The notes: a model not told the origin generated them from the letters alone. 27,328 bases of DNA from Scleroderma bovista (GCA_037178675.1 JAYMGJ010000331.1:1-27328), one strand, 5' to 3'. Counted from the stretch's first letter, positions 11,122 to 20,669 are shown. Translations and numbers: made by a program.

Positions 11122-11746
11122 AGTGACTGATGAAGTGGGTGTCTGGATTATGGGTGCAATATCTCTGTGGGAAATAAACTGATTTATGTCGGAACTTGAC
11201 AGGCAGATAGACCATGGTCTAGGCTCCATGATGGTATAGTCACATGCCTTATGGCTTCAAAAACAGGGGAGCTATTCAAAATATTGCAATGCTGGCACTG
11301 GGCACCTAAATTTGACATTTGAGCACTAAAAATGATTCTTCCTTTTCTCCTTTGTTTCTCAATCATTTCTTCTGCTTCTTTGGTTGTTCTGGTATGGGAG
11401 TTGGACTGCAGTAGATTGCATTCCTCTCTCATACTGAAATGATCATCATTCCTTGGATTCTTCTGCTTCTTGGTGGTTCTTGTGCAAGGGATGACTGCCA
11501 AACGTCAACATTCATCTCTTACTCCAGGATACTAGTCATTCTTGTGTGATAGATGGCTACAATGAGGATTGTATTCATTCTTTGCATAAGGATAGTCTTG
11601 ACTTTGCATGATATGGATAGTGAGGGCTGTCTGTATCCCTCAAGTCGGGACAATCTTTCAACAGATCTTGGGTGCATTTTTCGCATTAGTTTCATCAGCT
11701 AACTTTCCTCCGTGTCCACAGTACTAAACACATTTGGTGCATGACA

Positions 11747-11986
11747 ACGGTATTACTCCAGTGCCTAGACCACAACTCAGGGGATGAGAAAGTAGTAACC
11801 CTCACCCAAGTGCTGCATATGCCAGGCGCTACTGCATGCCTTATTGCTATGGGCGAAATGCTCCAGCACAATTACAAAGTCACTGGCGATAAGTGAGGCA
11901 TTAGCCTTATTGGCAAAGCCAACCACCTATGGTTTGGGCCAGACCCAGAAGATGATCACAACATCATTTTTGGGATTAGATCTATC
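11747..11986 (+). pseudogene. Copia-type pol fragment (end of protease region)
   Basis: The plus strand reads GDEKVVTLTQVLHMPGATA, then CLIAMGEMLQHNYKVTGD, a stop (TGA 11894-11896), then GISLIGKANHLWFG. The VTL.xVLHxPG...LI..G.ML.H.Y pattern is the conserved segment just after the aspartic protease in Ty1/copia polyproteins. The fragment is cut by the long LTR on its left and by the chromovirus LTR on its right, so both inserted into or truncated an older copia copy. The single stop could be CGA changed to TGA. Confidence 0.6.
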
Positions 11987-12238
11987 TGTCAAGTCTGGGT
12001 CTACTCCAGTAGGGGGTCCGGTCAAGTCCGGATGAAGGTGGATGAAGGAAGAGGGCAGAGGGCTGGGCAAGGGATTAGTCTGGCCGGAGTTGGTGACCGC
12101 TTGGATTCAACGACAAGGACAACATGCATTGATCCCTTGCATAGGTTCCAGTCAAGGTGATGGAGACGGAGATGGAGATAGAGACAGAGACAGACAGAGA
12201 CTGGAGTAGTGACTAAGTTGATTTCAGACTGAGGAGTA

Positions 12239-12405
12239 CAGGATGGAGGACACATGGAAAATGAAACTAGGCTTTGGTGGAGTTGTAAATAGTACATACC
12301 CTTGGCTACAATATTGCTCTCTAGATCATGTGATTTCGTTCACACAGTCCAGAGATATGGGCATTTTAAAACAGCAAGTCCATGGAAAGGGTTTTTTCAC
12401 TTTTG
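12239..12405 (+). repeat. Left terminal inverted repeat of the mariner element
   Basis: About 150 bp match the right repeat in inverted orientation, including CTAGGCTTTGGTGGAGTTGT. The outer end is shortened by about 50 bp relative to the right copy, which should impair transposase recognition. Confidence 0.85.
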
Positions 12406-12537
12406 CATTGGTAACTAGAATCTTATTCAAAACATTCTATAATTGCTATTGTTTGTTGATACAAACAAAGATACACATGTAAACAATATGTCTGAGTTTA
12501 AAAAAGTTCACACACTTCTTTGTTTTCAACCACCATC

Positions 12538-13556
12538 ATGGTCAGATCCCTCTCTCTTACTCAACAAAACACCATTCTCTCTTTGCTTGACTCTGGCCAT
12601 TCTGATGAAGCTATTGCCAAGCAAGTTGGTGTCAGCCCTTCTGCCATATCCAAACTTTGCTCTAAGAAGTGTCCTACCCTTCCTAAGGCCATTGGAGGGT
12701 GCCCTTCAAAGCTTTCTCCTGCCAATATTCGCCATGCTCAACATCTTATCACCTCTGGCAAGGCTGAAAATGCAATTCAAGTCACTAAAGCCCTTGTCAA
12801 CATCATTGACCAGCCTCTCTCTGCCAATACTGTTTGTCTTCACTTGAAGAAATCTGGCATGAAGGCTGTAGTCAAGACCAAACACCCTATTCTCTCTGCT
12901 AGACATTGCAAGGCTTGCTTGGATTTCGCTTATACCCACAAGGACTGGACTATAGATGACTGGAAGAGGGTTGCATGGTCTGATGAGACCAAAAGCAATC
13001 GCCTAGGTCAGATGGACGCAAGTGGGCTTTGAAAAAGGCAGGTGAGGAGCTCAATGATAGGCTGGTACAGGGAACTCTCAAGTCTGGAGGGGGTTCCTTG
13101 ATGATGTGGGGTTGTATGACTTGGGAGGGTGTTGGCTATGCTGCCAAGATTGATGGTAGGATGGATGGGGACCTTTACTGTCAGATTTTGAAGGATGAGC
13201 TTCAACAAACATTGGAGCATTATGGTTTCAATCCATCTGATACCATCTTTCAGCAGGACAATGATCCCAAGCATACTTGCAAAAAGGTTAGAGAGTGGCT
13301 AGAAGAGCAGGAGTTTGGGACCATGGTATGGCCTGCACAATCCCCTGACCTTAACCCCATTGAACATCTCTGGTGTTGCCTGAAAAGAAGGCTTGCAAGG
13401 CATGAAAACTCCCCTAATGGGATTCATGAGCTATGGGAGATAGTTCAGGTGGAGTGGGAGGGGATATCAGTGGAGGAGTGTCAGAAACTAATTGAGAGTA
13501 TGCCTAGAAGGGTTCAGGCAGTGCTTAGAGCAAAAGGTGGATATACCAAGTACTGA
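12538..13556 (+). pseudogene. Tc1/mariner transposase (DD34E), one frameshift
   Basis: Cut-and-paste transposase of the Tc1 group. From ATG 12538 the N-terminal helix-turn-helix reads DEAIAKQVGVSPSAISKL. The DDE domain has its first Asp in VAWSDETK, the second in FQQDNDPKHT, and Glu in PAQSPDLNPIEHLW, all present; the last two are 34 residues apart as in this group. The frame breaks at about 13007: NRLG is followed by the expected SDGRKWALKK only after a one-base shift, so a single base was probably lost. The protein ends at 13554-13556. About 335 residues overall, normal for the family. Only a few CpG remain in the gene. Confidence 0.9.
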
Positions 13557-13581
13557 TAATATCCAAATACCCTTGTAAATT

Positions 13582-13800
13582 CAAAAGTGAAAAAACCCTT
13601 TCCATGGACTTGCTGTTTTAAAATGCCCATATCTCTGGACTGTGTGAATGAAATCACATGATCTAGGGAGCAATATTGTAGCCAAGGGTATGTACTATTT
13701 ACAACTCCACCAAAGCCTAGTGTCATTTTCCATGTGTCTGGCAGTGCGCTTCGCACACTGCCGTTAGGGTTAGTTATGGAAAGGGTTTTTGGAGTCACTG
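13582..13800 (-). repeat. Right terminal inverted repeat of the mariner element
   Basis: Inverted copy of the left repeat with a complete outer end GGAGTCACTG at 13791-13800. The outer 50 bp contain a hairpin and a telomere-like TTAGGGTTAG. Confidence 0.85.
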
Positions 13801-13860
13801 TATACTATGGAGAACTAGGGTAGAGCATTTACAGTGGCAAGTAAACATCCTAAAAGGTGG

Positions 13861-14155
13861 ACAAGGAATAACTGGAGCCGGGACTAGGTCAGGTCCAATG
13901 AAAATAAGTAAGGTCTGGAGAAAATACTACAAGGTAGAAGATATAAACAGAGCACAGAGAACTCATGATACTACAGGGTTGACAGAGAGGTGAAGTAACA
14001 ACTGGATAAAGATTAATGCAAAGGGTCGCACTTAGCAGAAGAGTAAGTGCGCATCCAGGACTGGAGTGATGTGCAGAGGTCTGGAGTTGGACTGTAGTGC
14101 TGCAATGTGACCGGAGTAACTGGATAAGAGTCCAGAGTTGGACATGGTCTTGACA
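13861..14155. other. LTR sequence without genes
   Basis: U3 part of the chromovirus LTR, with ACTCTGG/ACTCCAG words like those in the solo LTR at 9565. No coding region is supported; the minus-strand frame at 14013-14195 is a chance ORF. Confidence 0.6.
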
Positions 14156-14170
14156 GTATCCCCCTCTTAG
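14156..14170 (-). promoter_or_regulatory. Polypurine tract of the chromovirus
   Basis: On the minus strand CTAAGAGGGGGATAC directly precedes the LTR start TGTCAAGACC. This is the usual primer site for plus-strand DNA synthesis in gypsy elements, and it fixes the element's orientation and inner 3' boundary. Confidence 0.7.
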
Positions 14171-14322
14171 AGGCCAAACCCATGAGGCCTGCCATGAGGC
14201 TGCTGTGTGGTTGCTTAGGACAATGTGGAGTCTGGAGTCGATTGTCTGAGTGTGAAATGGGGATCTATAAGAACAAACTGGTTTTTGGTTTCCTCCCCCA
14301 ACTTTCTTACTCTCTAGTCATC

Positions 14323-15480
14323 ATGTCTGTACCTACTCAAAACACCACCCCCACTGCCAGCACAACCGGGTCCATGGACTGGACCAGAGTGAAGATGGAG
14401 TAGCTCTGGGACCTGATGGACGATGAAGATGAGGCGGCGAATGCAAAGAGGGTGGAGAAGAGGTGTTGCAAGCAGGTGAAGGTGGAGGCAGAGGAATGGG
14501 CATGCCAGGAGCGTGAAGAGGCAGCAAGGTGAGCGCATGAAGAGGCAGAGAGGAAGGTGTGGGTGGAGGCGGAGCAGCGAGCTTGCACAGAGGCAGAGCG
14601 GAAGGCCAATGAAGAGGCTGAGAAGAAGGCTTGTGAGGAGTTCATGAAGCTCCAAGCAGATTCTTGCAGAGAAGGCCAGGCTGATGGTGGAGGACAAGCA
14701 GAGCGCGGAGGCAGAGCGCTGGGTGGAGGTGGCTATAGAAAGGTGGTGGTCTGCACAGGGAAGGTTGGCAAAGAAGAGGGTGAGAGAGGAACTGGTTGCC
14801 AGTACTAGTGACATCCAGGTTATTGACCTCTGGTAAGCTTTTTTTTTTTTTTTTGTATGTGCTTTGGCTGACTTTGTTAAAGTTGCGTGCACTGTGCCAA
14901 GTTTGGGGTGCTGTGTGTGCAAGACCTGGAGAAGCCAAAGCAGTGCACCTGCAAGAGGTGCACTGGCCTCAAGGAGAAGTGCGAGCAGGCGGAGATTGAG
15001 ACCAGAGGGTCCGGATCCGGTGTGGACAAGGGCAAGGGCAAGGCCATCACAATGTCACCATGAGGTGGCAAAAAGCAGAAGAAGGTCAAGAAGTTGGCAG
15101 CAGTGGTCATTGCTGATGACAAGATCCAAGAGGTGGCAGGGCCATCAAAGTCTGGGTCCAGAGGGTCTGGGAACCAAGCATTCCTGGACTGGATGGACTG
15201 GCTTGTGGAGTTGATGGGGGAGCTGACCAGAGAGGTGTGCTGGATGAGGCAGGTGCAGCAATCTGTGGCATGATCCAATGACTGGGTGGGTTGCACCCTC
15301 GAGATGTTTCTCAAGGAGTGCCATTGGTTCAATGGGCCCCACAACGAACTGTGGACAGACCCAGAGAGTGATGAAGAGGTGGATCTGGAGGAGATTGACT
15401 GGGAGGTGGAGGGCCTCGAGCAGGAGATGGAGAAGGCCGGTGATGAGTTGTTGTCGCACCATGCCCCTCCTCGTGCATGA
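14323..15480 (+). pseudogene. Antisense gene inside the chromovirus: coiled coil plus Zn2Cys6-like cluster
   Basis: This gene lies between the pol stop (15627) and the polypurine tract, on the opposite strand to pol. It starts at ATG 14323 (MSVPTQNTTPTAS). A long Glu/Ala/Arg heptad-rich stretch follows (EEAERKVWVEAEQRA, EEAEKKACEEF), surely a coiled coil. A probable intron begins near the GTAAGC at 14832 and includes an 18-T run. Next comes CVHCAKFGVLC, then CKRCTGLKEKC: two C-x2-C-x6-C halves as in fungal Zn2Cys6 clusters. The C-terminal region has LDWMDWLVELMGE and an acidic stretch to TGA 15478. Breaks: TAG 14401, TGA 14530, 15061 and 15271, and a frameshift near 14655. The three TGA sit where CGA would fit, so this copy is dead but was recently a full gene. 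Function is not known; DNA binding is inferred from the cysteine pattern. Confidence 0.7.
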
Positions 15481-15626
15481 ACCAGTCCGTTCTGGATCTT
15501 TTGTAAATAGAAATGTAATTAGTATTGCCTTTGTTTTATGAAAGATAACTGGACTGAAACTATTAGAGTGAGTAATATTACTTGAGACAGAGTGAAACAG
15601 ATAGGGAAATGGAGGTGAGAGTAGTA

Positions 15627-16382
15627 CTACATGGATGTGAGTGGTCCAGGTTTGTCCAGGTACCAGACATGATAGTTTTCTAACAGTTCTGTAGCGTTGC
15701 CAAGTTTGGTGGCAAGTAGCCATGACATTTCTTTGTCAGTTCCTTCATAACTGGACCAATGCACCAAGTAGTAACTTGCACAATTTTTGTCAATGGTCAA
15801 CCTTGGAGTTGAGGATCTCAGAGATCTCAAACTCTGGTTTGCCATCCAGCTCAACTGGTGGTGGCAGAGGTTGGATCTGGTCCAGAATGGTATTGGGTAT
15901 GGCCAGTTTGAGTTGGAAGATGTGGAAGATGGAGGGTAAAGGAGAGTGAGCCTACTTGAGCTATAATGGTATATGGCCCAAGGTTCTTTTCTGATAGTTT
16001 TTTGGATGGTCAAGTTGACTGGAAGTACTTGGCTTTGATGTATACTTGATCACGTACTTTGAAGTCTGGTGCCAGAGTACATTTGGTGTCAGCTGGACCT
16101 TGGTAGTGAAGTTGCGTGTTAGCCATTTCTTCACAAAGGTATTGATGCAGTGACTCAAGGTCAACTGTGTAATCATGAGCCCTGGCGGAGGTCATGTCAC
16201 ATTCTGGGTAGACAGAAATGTTAGGGTGGTAGCCCTTGTTAGCAAAGAATGGAGAGACTCTGGTAGTAGCACTAGGTGTGTTGTTGTATGCGAACTCCAC
16301 CAGTGGGAGTAGGTCCGCCCAGTTGTCCTGCTGGTAGTTGCAGTAGATCTGGAGGTACTGTTCAAGGGTCTGGTTAGACCAC
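15627..16382 (-). pseudogene. Chromovirus pol C-terminus: integrase end and chromodomain
   Basis: Reads on from the insertion point with SNQTLEQYLQIYCNYQQDNW, VEFAYNNTPSATT and SPFFANKGYHP, the C-terminal half of a gypsy integrase core, then FKVRDQVYIKAKYF. A TGA at 16012-16010 replaces the arginine of the family's T-R-P-S-K-K-L. After LGPYTIIAQVGSLSFTLHLP the frame shifts (about 15925) and again near 15790. The end, ASYYLVHWSSYEGTDKEMSW and KPGPLTSM, is a chromodomain, which targets insertion to heterochromatin and defines chromoviruses. Stop TAG at 15629-15627. Confidence 0.85.
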
Positions 16383-16915
16383 TGTCACGCACCAAACAGG
16401 TTTGGTACAGTGAACATGGAAGATAATGCCTATATTGAATGATCCTTATGTGAAGGATAAGCACGACGGACCCTCATTGTAGCCATCTATCGCACAAGAA
16501 GACTATCCTGGAGTGAGAGATGAATGCCAACATCTGGCAGTCATCCCTCGCACAAGAACCACCAAGAAGCAGAAGAAACTGAAGGAATAACATCAATTGT
16601 GGTATGAGAAAGGAATGCACACATCTGCAGTCCAACTCCCATACCAGAATGATCAAAGAAGCTGAAGAATTGATGGAGAAACAAAGAAGAATGAAATGAA
16701 ATGATTTTTAATGCCCAAATGTCATTTTTAGGCGCCCAGTGCTGGCATTCCGATATTTTGAATAGTTCCATTGTTTCTGAAGCTATCAGGCATGTGACTA
16801 TACTGTCAGAGAGCCTAGAACATGGTCTATCTGCCTGTCAAGTTCCGACACAAATCCATTCATTTCCCACGGAGATATTCCCCCCGCAATCCAGACATTC
16901 GCTTCATCACTCACT

Positions 16916-17329
16916 ATGGAGTCTGTATTTTCTCTGGATCATTTCTCCGCTATTGCTGCAGATCTCCACTATGTCCTGCTCTTAGGACAGCCTCTCCCAG
17001 AGTTCCCATGCACTACCTGGCATATATCTTCCCAGCCTGCTCCCTCAGTCCCTCTTGTTCTCGGTCAGCACATTCTCCTTGTCAGTCCTGTGTCAAGGAC
17101 GTACTTTGGTCATCTTAGGTCTATTGTCAAGCTTGAGAAGTCTTCTCTGGTCATCTCTTTGTCCCTGAGCCCTGAGCCTATGGTCCCTTCCTCCCAGATA
17201 CTTGCCATGTCCATCTTCCTCTGTCATTCGTCTCACTTCCCTGGATGCGTCAAATTCAATACTCTATCTGCTTCCCCACTTTCAGACAATGTCCCCCAGC
17301 ACCATGACAGTTATACCCCCACTTTATAG
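16916..17329 (+). other. ORF in the long LTR, sister of the one at 10960-11121
   Basis: 137 codons starting MESVFSLDHFSAIAADL. The first 50 or so residues match the minus-strand ORF of the other LTR copy, with a 9-base in-frame insertion after SSQPAP. No domain recognised. Whether it is translated is unknown. Confidence 0.35.
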
Positions 17330-17919
17330 TGCTATTAGGAAGAAGAACCCTCTCTTGTTCTTTCCCAGAAGAGAGCTTATCAAGGGAGCCCATGGTTGCG
17401 CTTCAGCGGCGCTAGAACACATACACTATACCTTAGTGTATGCTGACCCCCTAAAAGACCTCTGGACCCCAGGTACCCTTCTTGTGGCTGTTTTGTCTCA
17501 GATCAATCCCCCTGTTTATCTCAGATCTTCCCCATTGTTGTCCCATCAAATTCCTGATGGTACACAGCCCCCCATCAAACTTCTTAGGTTGTACATCAAT
17601 GACTCCTTCTGCTGTGCAGTGACTCATCCCTTGCTTACTGATGCTCTCTTGTCATCAGTATTACTCTATCCCTTTTGCATTTTTGGTATATTACTCAGCT
17701 GATGACTCACTCCCTTACCAATCAATCTTGTCATGCAGCTTACTCATTCCTTTACTCAGCAGCTTATTCATGCTCCCTATGCTTACTCATTCCTGCTTAT
17801 CCCTTGCTTACTGATTGCTTACAAACCCCTTACAAAGCTCTTACCAATCCCTTACCAATCCTTGACAAATTCTGCTTACTCCCTTCTCTTTTTGTACTTT
17901 AATGCTGTGCCCCCCCATG

Positions 17920-17927
17920 TATTTAAA
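17920..17927 (+). promoter_or_regulatory. TATA-like box of the second long LTR
   Basis: TATTTAAA, corresponding in position to TATATAAA of the sister LTR. Confidence 0.35.
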
Positions 17928-18469
17928 CCCCTGGGCTCAGCCCAGTGAGGAGAGACCCAATTGCACGAAATTATCCCTCTCTCAGACTCTCTCAATCAGT
18001 ATCCCTTCAGTCCTTGTAGGCTTCAGTGAAGGTCTAAAGGCTCAATATTGTCAAGTTTATCCAAGTTATTCAAGATCTATTCTTTTTACTAGGCTCAAGT
18101 GGAGTCTAGGCTTCATACCAGTCTATATTCCTTGCCTCTGGACATCAGAGGCATCTCTGCCCCTTTGCTGCACCAACCTCTAGGTGTAGTATCACTACTT
18201 CAGTCTCTGTCAGCCCAATGCCCACTTTGACACTTCCTAGGCTTTAGGAAGAGTCCAGACCCCTATCCCCTTTGTCATCTATTGCTCCTGTACCCCAGGA
18301 GTATCCTGCATCATTGTCTGCATCACTCTGTTGGTGTAGATCTCCTTCCCCCCTCCTCAGCACATCCTCTCTGGACACTGCAGAGGTAAACCACCACTTG
18401 CACATTTTTGTAGTCCTTTGTTGGTGTTGTGTTTGGGTTATTACTCCAACCCAAATCCACACTTTGACT

Positions 18470-18845
18470 CACACTGCTCTGTCTGACCATCGCCCTCTGG
18501 GTGGTAACTGGAGGTGAAGTGGAGGTGCATGTCGAGGGTCTTCCCAAGTGACTGGAAGAAATGAGAGACAAACTCTGTACTGTGATCTGAAGTAACATGG
18601 GCAGGAACACCATGCTTGGAGAATACATGGAGCAGGAAGAGCTTTGCAAGCTCTGGGCTAGTGATGGTGTCATGGGTAGGAATGAATATGGCTTGTTTAG
18701 AAAGCCAGTCTACCACAACCAGGATGGCTGTAAAGCTGGTAGATGAGGGCAGTTGCTCTATGAAGTCCATCGAGATGGAATTCCAGGGTTTCTCTGGTAT
18801 GGGGAGCTGTTTCAGCAGTCCATAGGGTCTATGGCACAGTGTCTT
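18470..18845 (-). pseudogene. Chromovirus integrase, N-terminal half of the catalytic core
   Basis: Minus-strand frame reads KTLCHRPYGLLKQLPIPEKP, then SISMDFIEQLPSS. It holds the catalytic Asp regions AILVVVDWLSKQA and VTSDHSTEFVSHFF and ends in SYHPEGDGQTEQ with the catalytic Glu region. The frame is open but ends at the LTR insertion (18469) and on the other side stops abruptly at 18845, where Plavaka sequence begins. Arg-to-His (SDH for the usual SDR) and Arg-to-Gln (TEQ for the usual TER) changes are what CpG decay would produce. The zinc-binding HHCC domain and RNase H are missing here. Confidence 0.88.
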
Positions 18846-20504
18846 ACTACTTCCGCGAAGCGCAGAAGTTCCGTCTCAACAGTGTCGATATACCATTTTG
18901 GCGCAACATTCCTATGTTGTGTCCTAGTAGGTTTTACTTTCACAAGGAATTCTGGGATCATGACTGTAAGTGGTGCATCAATGTGTTGGGCCCTGAGGAG
19001 ATCGACTTTAGGTTCTCAGTCCTTCAACCTGTTACAGGCTTCCATCATTTCAAAGAAGGAATTTCATCGCTCAAGCAGGTGACGGGTCGAACTCACTGAG
19101 ACGTTCAACAGTCAATTATTGGGGTCATTGCTGGGTCCACCCCACGTAACGTTGTTATCGCTGTCCGTGCTTTAATGGATTTCCGCTATCGGGTACAAGC
19201 CTACCGCATCACGGAGAAGGACCTCGAACTCATCAGTTCTGCCCTCCATGAATTCCATTCGCACAAGCACTCTATACTTGGTGCTGGCCTGCATCGTGGG
19301 ACCGCCAACAAGCCAATCGATAACTGGTATATTCCCAAGCTTGAACTGATGCAAAGTGTGGTCCCAAGTATCCCCAGGGTTGGTGTTACTATCCAATGGT
19401 CCGCTGACGTCACTGAGCATGCCCATATCGACCAAATCAAGGACCCTGCGCGAGGCAGCAACAACCATAATTATGATCCCCAGATCTGCCGACAACTTGA
19501 TCGCCTGGAGAAATGCAAGGGCTTCGAGCTTGCTATGTCCTTGAAGGACCCTGAGTTAGGGCTGGATACATCTACCAGTGCCATGGACAGTGAACCAGGC
19601 AACGAGGAAAACGATCCATCTGTCATCTCGCAATGTGTCACAGATTATTTTGCATGCTCACTTCGTCTAGCTTCTTCAACACACGACACTGTCCCCCTCC
19701 CTCATCGCATGTTCTCAGCCAGTTGCATTGCATTCAACCTCGCTTATGACCCTCATATTTGCCGCATCTCTGTTGATAATGCCACAAAGCAGTTTGGTCT
19801 TTTGGACTTGCGAGCAGCTCTCACTGACTTTCTCTCTTATGAGAGATCTCACAGTGTGGACTCGGTACATCCCATTGGTGGTGGGCCTCATAAGGCTGCG
19901 GAGAACACTGAGCTTCCATTCAAGGACATCCAAGTTTGGTTCAAGTTGCACCTGCAGACAACAGAGATCCACACTCACTCCATTTTACCTGTGCAAACTC
20001 TCCTTGCCTCCCCACCTGAAGGCGACTGGAAGTATGGGTGTTATGATTCAGTAGTCGTAAACATGGATGGCGCCAAGATTTGGCCTGCTAGTGGCCTTCA
20101 AGGTCTGTTATCCATCATTTTATTTTGTATTTCCACAATTTTTATCCCATGCCTGATCAGGACACTCAATTGCACAACTCCGCCTCATTATGCGGCCCTT
20201 GGGCAAGCCACATGAGCGATGGCCATGGGCTGATCATTTTTTGACTTATGTCCAGCACTTTGACGTTATCTGTTGCAAACCTTCGACTCAAATGCAAGTA
20301 TTGAGGAGGGCTATCTGTTCTGGGGGACAGCGCCTTGGTGAAGTCATTCCAGTTTCTCAAATCAGGGCCTATGCGAACCTGATACCGCATTTCGGCCAAC
20401 GCGCAGACTCCCGCCTCACATCATTCAATAGTTCTGAACATTGCCACGAGTTTTTCCTTAACAAGTACTTCAATAAGAACACCTACTTCTCTTTGACTTT
20501 ATAA
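18846..20504 (+). pseudogene. Plavaka-family transposase, C-terminal half
   Basis: Starts without an ATG at the junction with the chromovirus, so the 5' half is missing. Readable blocks in order: DIPFWRNIPML, GISSLKQVTGRTH, a TGA at 19097-19099, DVQQSIIGVIAGSTPRN, ALMDFRYRVQAY, NWYIPKLELMQSVVPSI, IQWSADVTEHAHIDQIKDPA and ICRQLDRLEKCK. After an intron (20103-20160, phase 1) come IAQLRLIMRPLGKP, FLTYVQHFDV and HEFFLNKYFNKNTYF to TAA at 20502. These are the conserved C-terminal blocks of Plavaka. The TGA stands where family members have Arg (CGA). It is the complementary half to the transposase at the left edge but on the other strand, so a different copy. The FunK1 gene follows on the same strand. 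Confidence 0.82.
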
Positions 20505-20669
20505 GTACTGTTGGTCCGTGCACCTGGGAACTTTGGACCTTTGTTTCATCATTCCTTTTGTACCCCCATAATGTTTCTGCCTGTTCACCCCAATAAGTTC
20601 CATACCATAGATGTAATACACAAACTGGGTTCATATCCTGTACCAAGGGAAGGGCGCAACGTGGCCACG

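Larger units (their letters stand above)
8179..11746 (-). mobile_element. Very long LTR (about 2.3 kb without nested insert), minus strand
   Basis: On the minus strand this starts TGTCATGCACC (at 11746) and ends GCGTGACA (at 8179). It is related along its length, in inverted orientation, to the stretch at 16383-18469, which starts TGTCACGCACC. Shared blocks include TATGAGAxAGGAATGCA, the CATGGTCTATCTGCCTGTCAAG stretch near 11197-11218, and TAGGCTCAAG. A minus-strand TATATAAA at 8754-8747 and the repeated CTTACCAAT words upstream of it fit a U3 promoter. Removing the nested solo LTR at 9565-10832 leaves about 2.3 kb. The flanks (CACAC left, ACGGT right) do not match, so no target duplication is visible and the element may be truncated or rearranged. 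Confidence 0.65.
12239..13800 (+). mobile_element. Tc1/mariner transposon, 1.56 kb, TA target duplication
   Basis: The element is flanked by TA dinucleotides (12237-12238 and 13801-13802). Its terminal inverted repeats run about 12239-12405 and 13582-13800, nearly identical from GACACATGGAAAATGA inward to TTTTTTCACTTTT. The right repeat ends in the full terminus CAGTGACTCC (as read inward). The left end reads CAGGATGGAG and lacks about 50 bp present on the right. The right TIR contains a hairpin (GGCAGTGCG...CGCACACTGCC) and TTAGGGTTAG. It carries one frameshifted transposase and inserted into the chromovirus LTR. Confidence 0.9.
11987..14155 (-). repeat. 3' LTR of the chromovirus, split by a Tc1/mariner insertion
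   Basis: Two pieces (14155-13803 and 12236-11987) join across the mariner to about 0.6 kb. Ends are TGTCAAG and CTTGACA, perfect inverted complements. It shares a block upstream of the promoter with the solo LTR at 9565-10832. The mariner sits at the TA of a CCATAGTA sequence, where the sister LTR has its TATA box. Confidence 0.75.
16383..18469 (+). mobile_element. Solo copy of the long LTR (about 2.09 kb) inside the integrase gene
   Basis: Begins TGTCACGCACC at 16383 and ends near TTTGACT at 18469. It cleanly splits the integrase reading frame, whose two halves continue at 16382 and 18470. The flanks ACCAC and CACAC look like a decayed 5-bp target duplication. It is colinear with the inverted copy at 8179-11746. 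A TATTTAAA at 17920-17927 precedes the probable R region, and CTTAC-rich repeated words fill 17630-17880. No internal retrotransposon genes are present, so it is most likely a solo LTR left by recombination. Confidence 0.75.
11987..18845 (-). mobile_element. Ty3/gypsy chromovirus, 5'-truncated, with two nested insertions
   Basis: Minus-strand element read from right to left: integrase (18845-18470, then 16382 on), chromodomain to the pol stop at 15627, a 1.5-kb 3' region carrying an antisense gene, polypurine tract, and 3' LTR (14155-11987). The LTR starts TGTCAAGACC and ends ACTTGACA. It is interrupted by a Tc1/mariner element at 12239-13800, and the integrase by a solo LTR at 16383-18469. 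Gag, protease and reverse transcriptase are missing; at 18845 the integrase stops abruptly against a Plavaka gene. The pol remnant has frameshifts and a TGA, so it is dead. Confidence 0.8.

Noticed and set aside
13741..13780. TTAGGGTTAG as remnant of a telomere
   Set aside because: One and a half units only, placed inside the mariner inverted repeat.
11982..14160. Chromovirus LTR as a free solo LTR (flanks CTATC and GTATC)
   Set aside because: Only 4 of 5 bases match, and the right flank belongs to a clear polypurine tract followed by the element's own internal region; chance similarity is more likely.
14314..14922. 202-codon minus-strand ORF with hydrophobic and leucine-rich composition
   Set aside because: It is the antisense shadow of the Glu/Ala coiled-coil gene, and lies beyond the pol stop.
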